The notes under the pieces: generated by a model | Told to the model about the DNA's origin: nothing | Database searches by the model: none | The model's input: only the letters and a program-made list of their open reading frames with translations | Assembly (NCBI GenBank): GCA_035275625.1 | Contig: DATEMK010000368.1 | Span: 1-7,461, forward strand | From: DATEMK01 sp035275625 | Lineage (GTDB): Bacteria; Bacteroidota; Bacteroidia; AKYH767-A; OLB10 | DNA: 7,461 nt | Reading direction: 5' to 3' | Part shown: piece by piece, positions 7,269 through 7,461 of the stretch | Layout of the letters: each line of letters starts with the position of its first letter | Numbering within the stretch: the stretch's first letter is position 1 | Program-made: the position numbers and the translations under genes

Positions 7269-7461
7269 GTTTAAAAAAAATTAACTGGCGGAGTACATTG
7301 TTCCATGACAAGCCTCATTTATTAAGATTGATATTTGTTACAACACAGCAAGAGAATTTAGTTGTTCCCTTTGCAGATTTTTAAAATTTCATAAAAACTT
7401 AAAGCCGTTGCTAAAAGCTGCGTTGTTTTTTAAGAATCTTCTTCTTTGGTTAACTTGGGAT

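Larger units (their letters stand above)
7098..7461. other. Intergenic region upstream of the large gene, no convincing gene
   Basis: These 364 bases are AT-rich and carry no open frame with a start and a plausible protein on either strand. The contents, apart from the GTGAA dyads, are: a GGCAT/ATGCC dyad with an 8-nt spacer (7156-7173), which would lie in the leader of the large gene's mRNA; a G6 run at 7204-7209 flanked by TTGC/GCAA; and a compact hairpin at 7252-7268. At the right edge, minus-strand frames stay open for about 9 codons (stop at 7430-7432) or 23 codons (stop at 7389-7391). Either could be the tail of an upstream gene, but the window is too short to decide. Confidence 0.6.

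Noticed and set aside
7389..7461. Possible 3' tail of another minus-strand gene at the right edge
   Set aside because: Two different frames stay open for 9 and 23 codons, which random sequence also gives. No motif or codon pattern favours either.

Overview
The window looks like a piece of a Bacteroidota chromosome, probably from an environmental or uncultured lineage. The grounds are two adjacent secreted proteins, both carrying the C-terminal sorting domain of the type IX secretion system (T9SS), a system largely confined to this phylum. The AT-rich leaders without a Shine-Dalgarno sequence and the mosaic of PKD, FG-GAP/VCBS, ASPIC/UnbV and DPNDK-type domains fit the same phylum.

Layout: all supported coding is on the minus strand. 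The first gene in transcription order (7097 to 1506) encodes a giant secreted protein of 1863 residues. In order it has a signal peptide, a Thr/Asn/Gly-rich region with a period near 24 residues that is probably a beta-solenoid, a seven-repeat FG-GAP/VCBS block that is probably a seven-bladed beta-propeller, and an ASPIC/UnbV domain. After these come an SdrD-B/carboxypeptidase-regulatory-like domain, a jelly-roll-like region, a DPNDK-type conserved domain, a PKD domain, a short Cys/His module and the T9SS sorting domain. Fifteen bases after its stop a second gene starts at 1490 and runs off the left edge of the window. It encodes a secreted alpha/beta hydrolase with a visible catalytic triad, then a PKD domain and the start of its own T9SS sorting domain. 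It has no stop codon inside the window.

The junction of the two genes is the most unusual spot. A perfect 11-bp inverted repeat (1439-1496) followed by a T-rich tract looks like an intrinsic terminator on the minus strand. However, the ATG of the hydrolase lies inside the first arm of the stem, and the T-tract encodes the hydrophobic core of its signal peptide. The element may therefore act as an attenuator or an on/off structure between two co-oriented genes.

Upstream of the large gene (7098-7461) there is no convincing gene. That stretch holds two related GTGAA dyads 40 bp apart and some small hairpins, which may belong to the promoter region.

Together the genes suggest a surface-display or secretion locus: a large multi-domain adhesin-like or scaffold-like protein and a secreted esterase-like hydrolase, both exported through Sec and then T9SS. 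Substrate and biological role cannot be read from the sequence.
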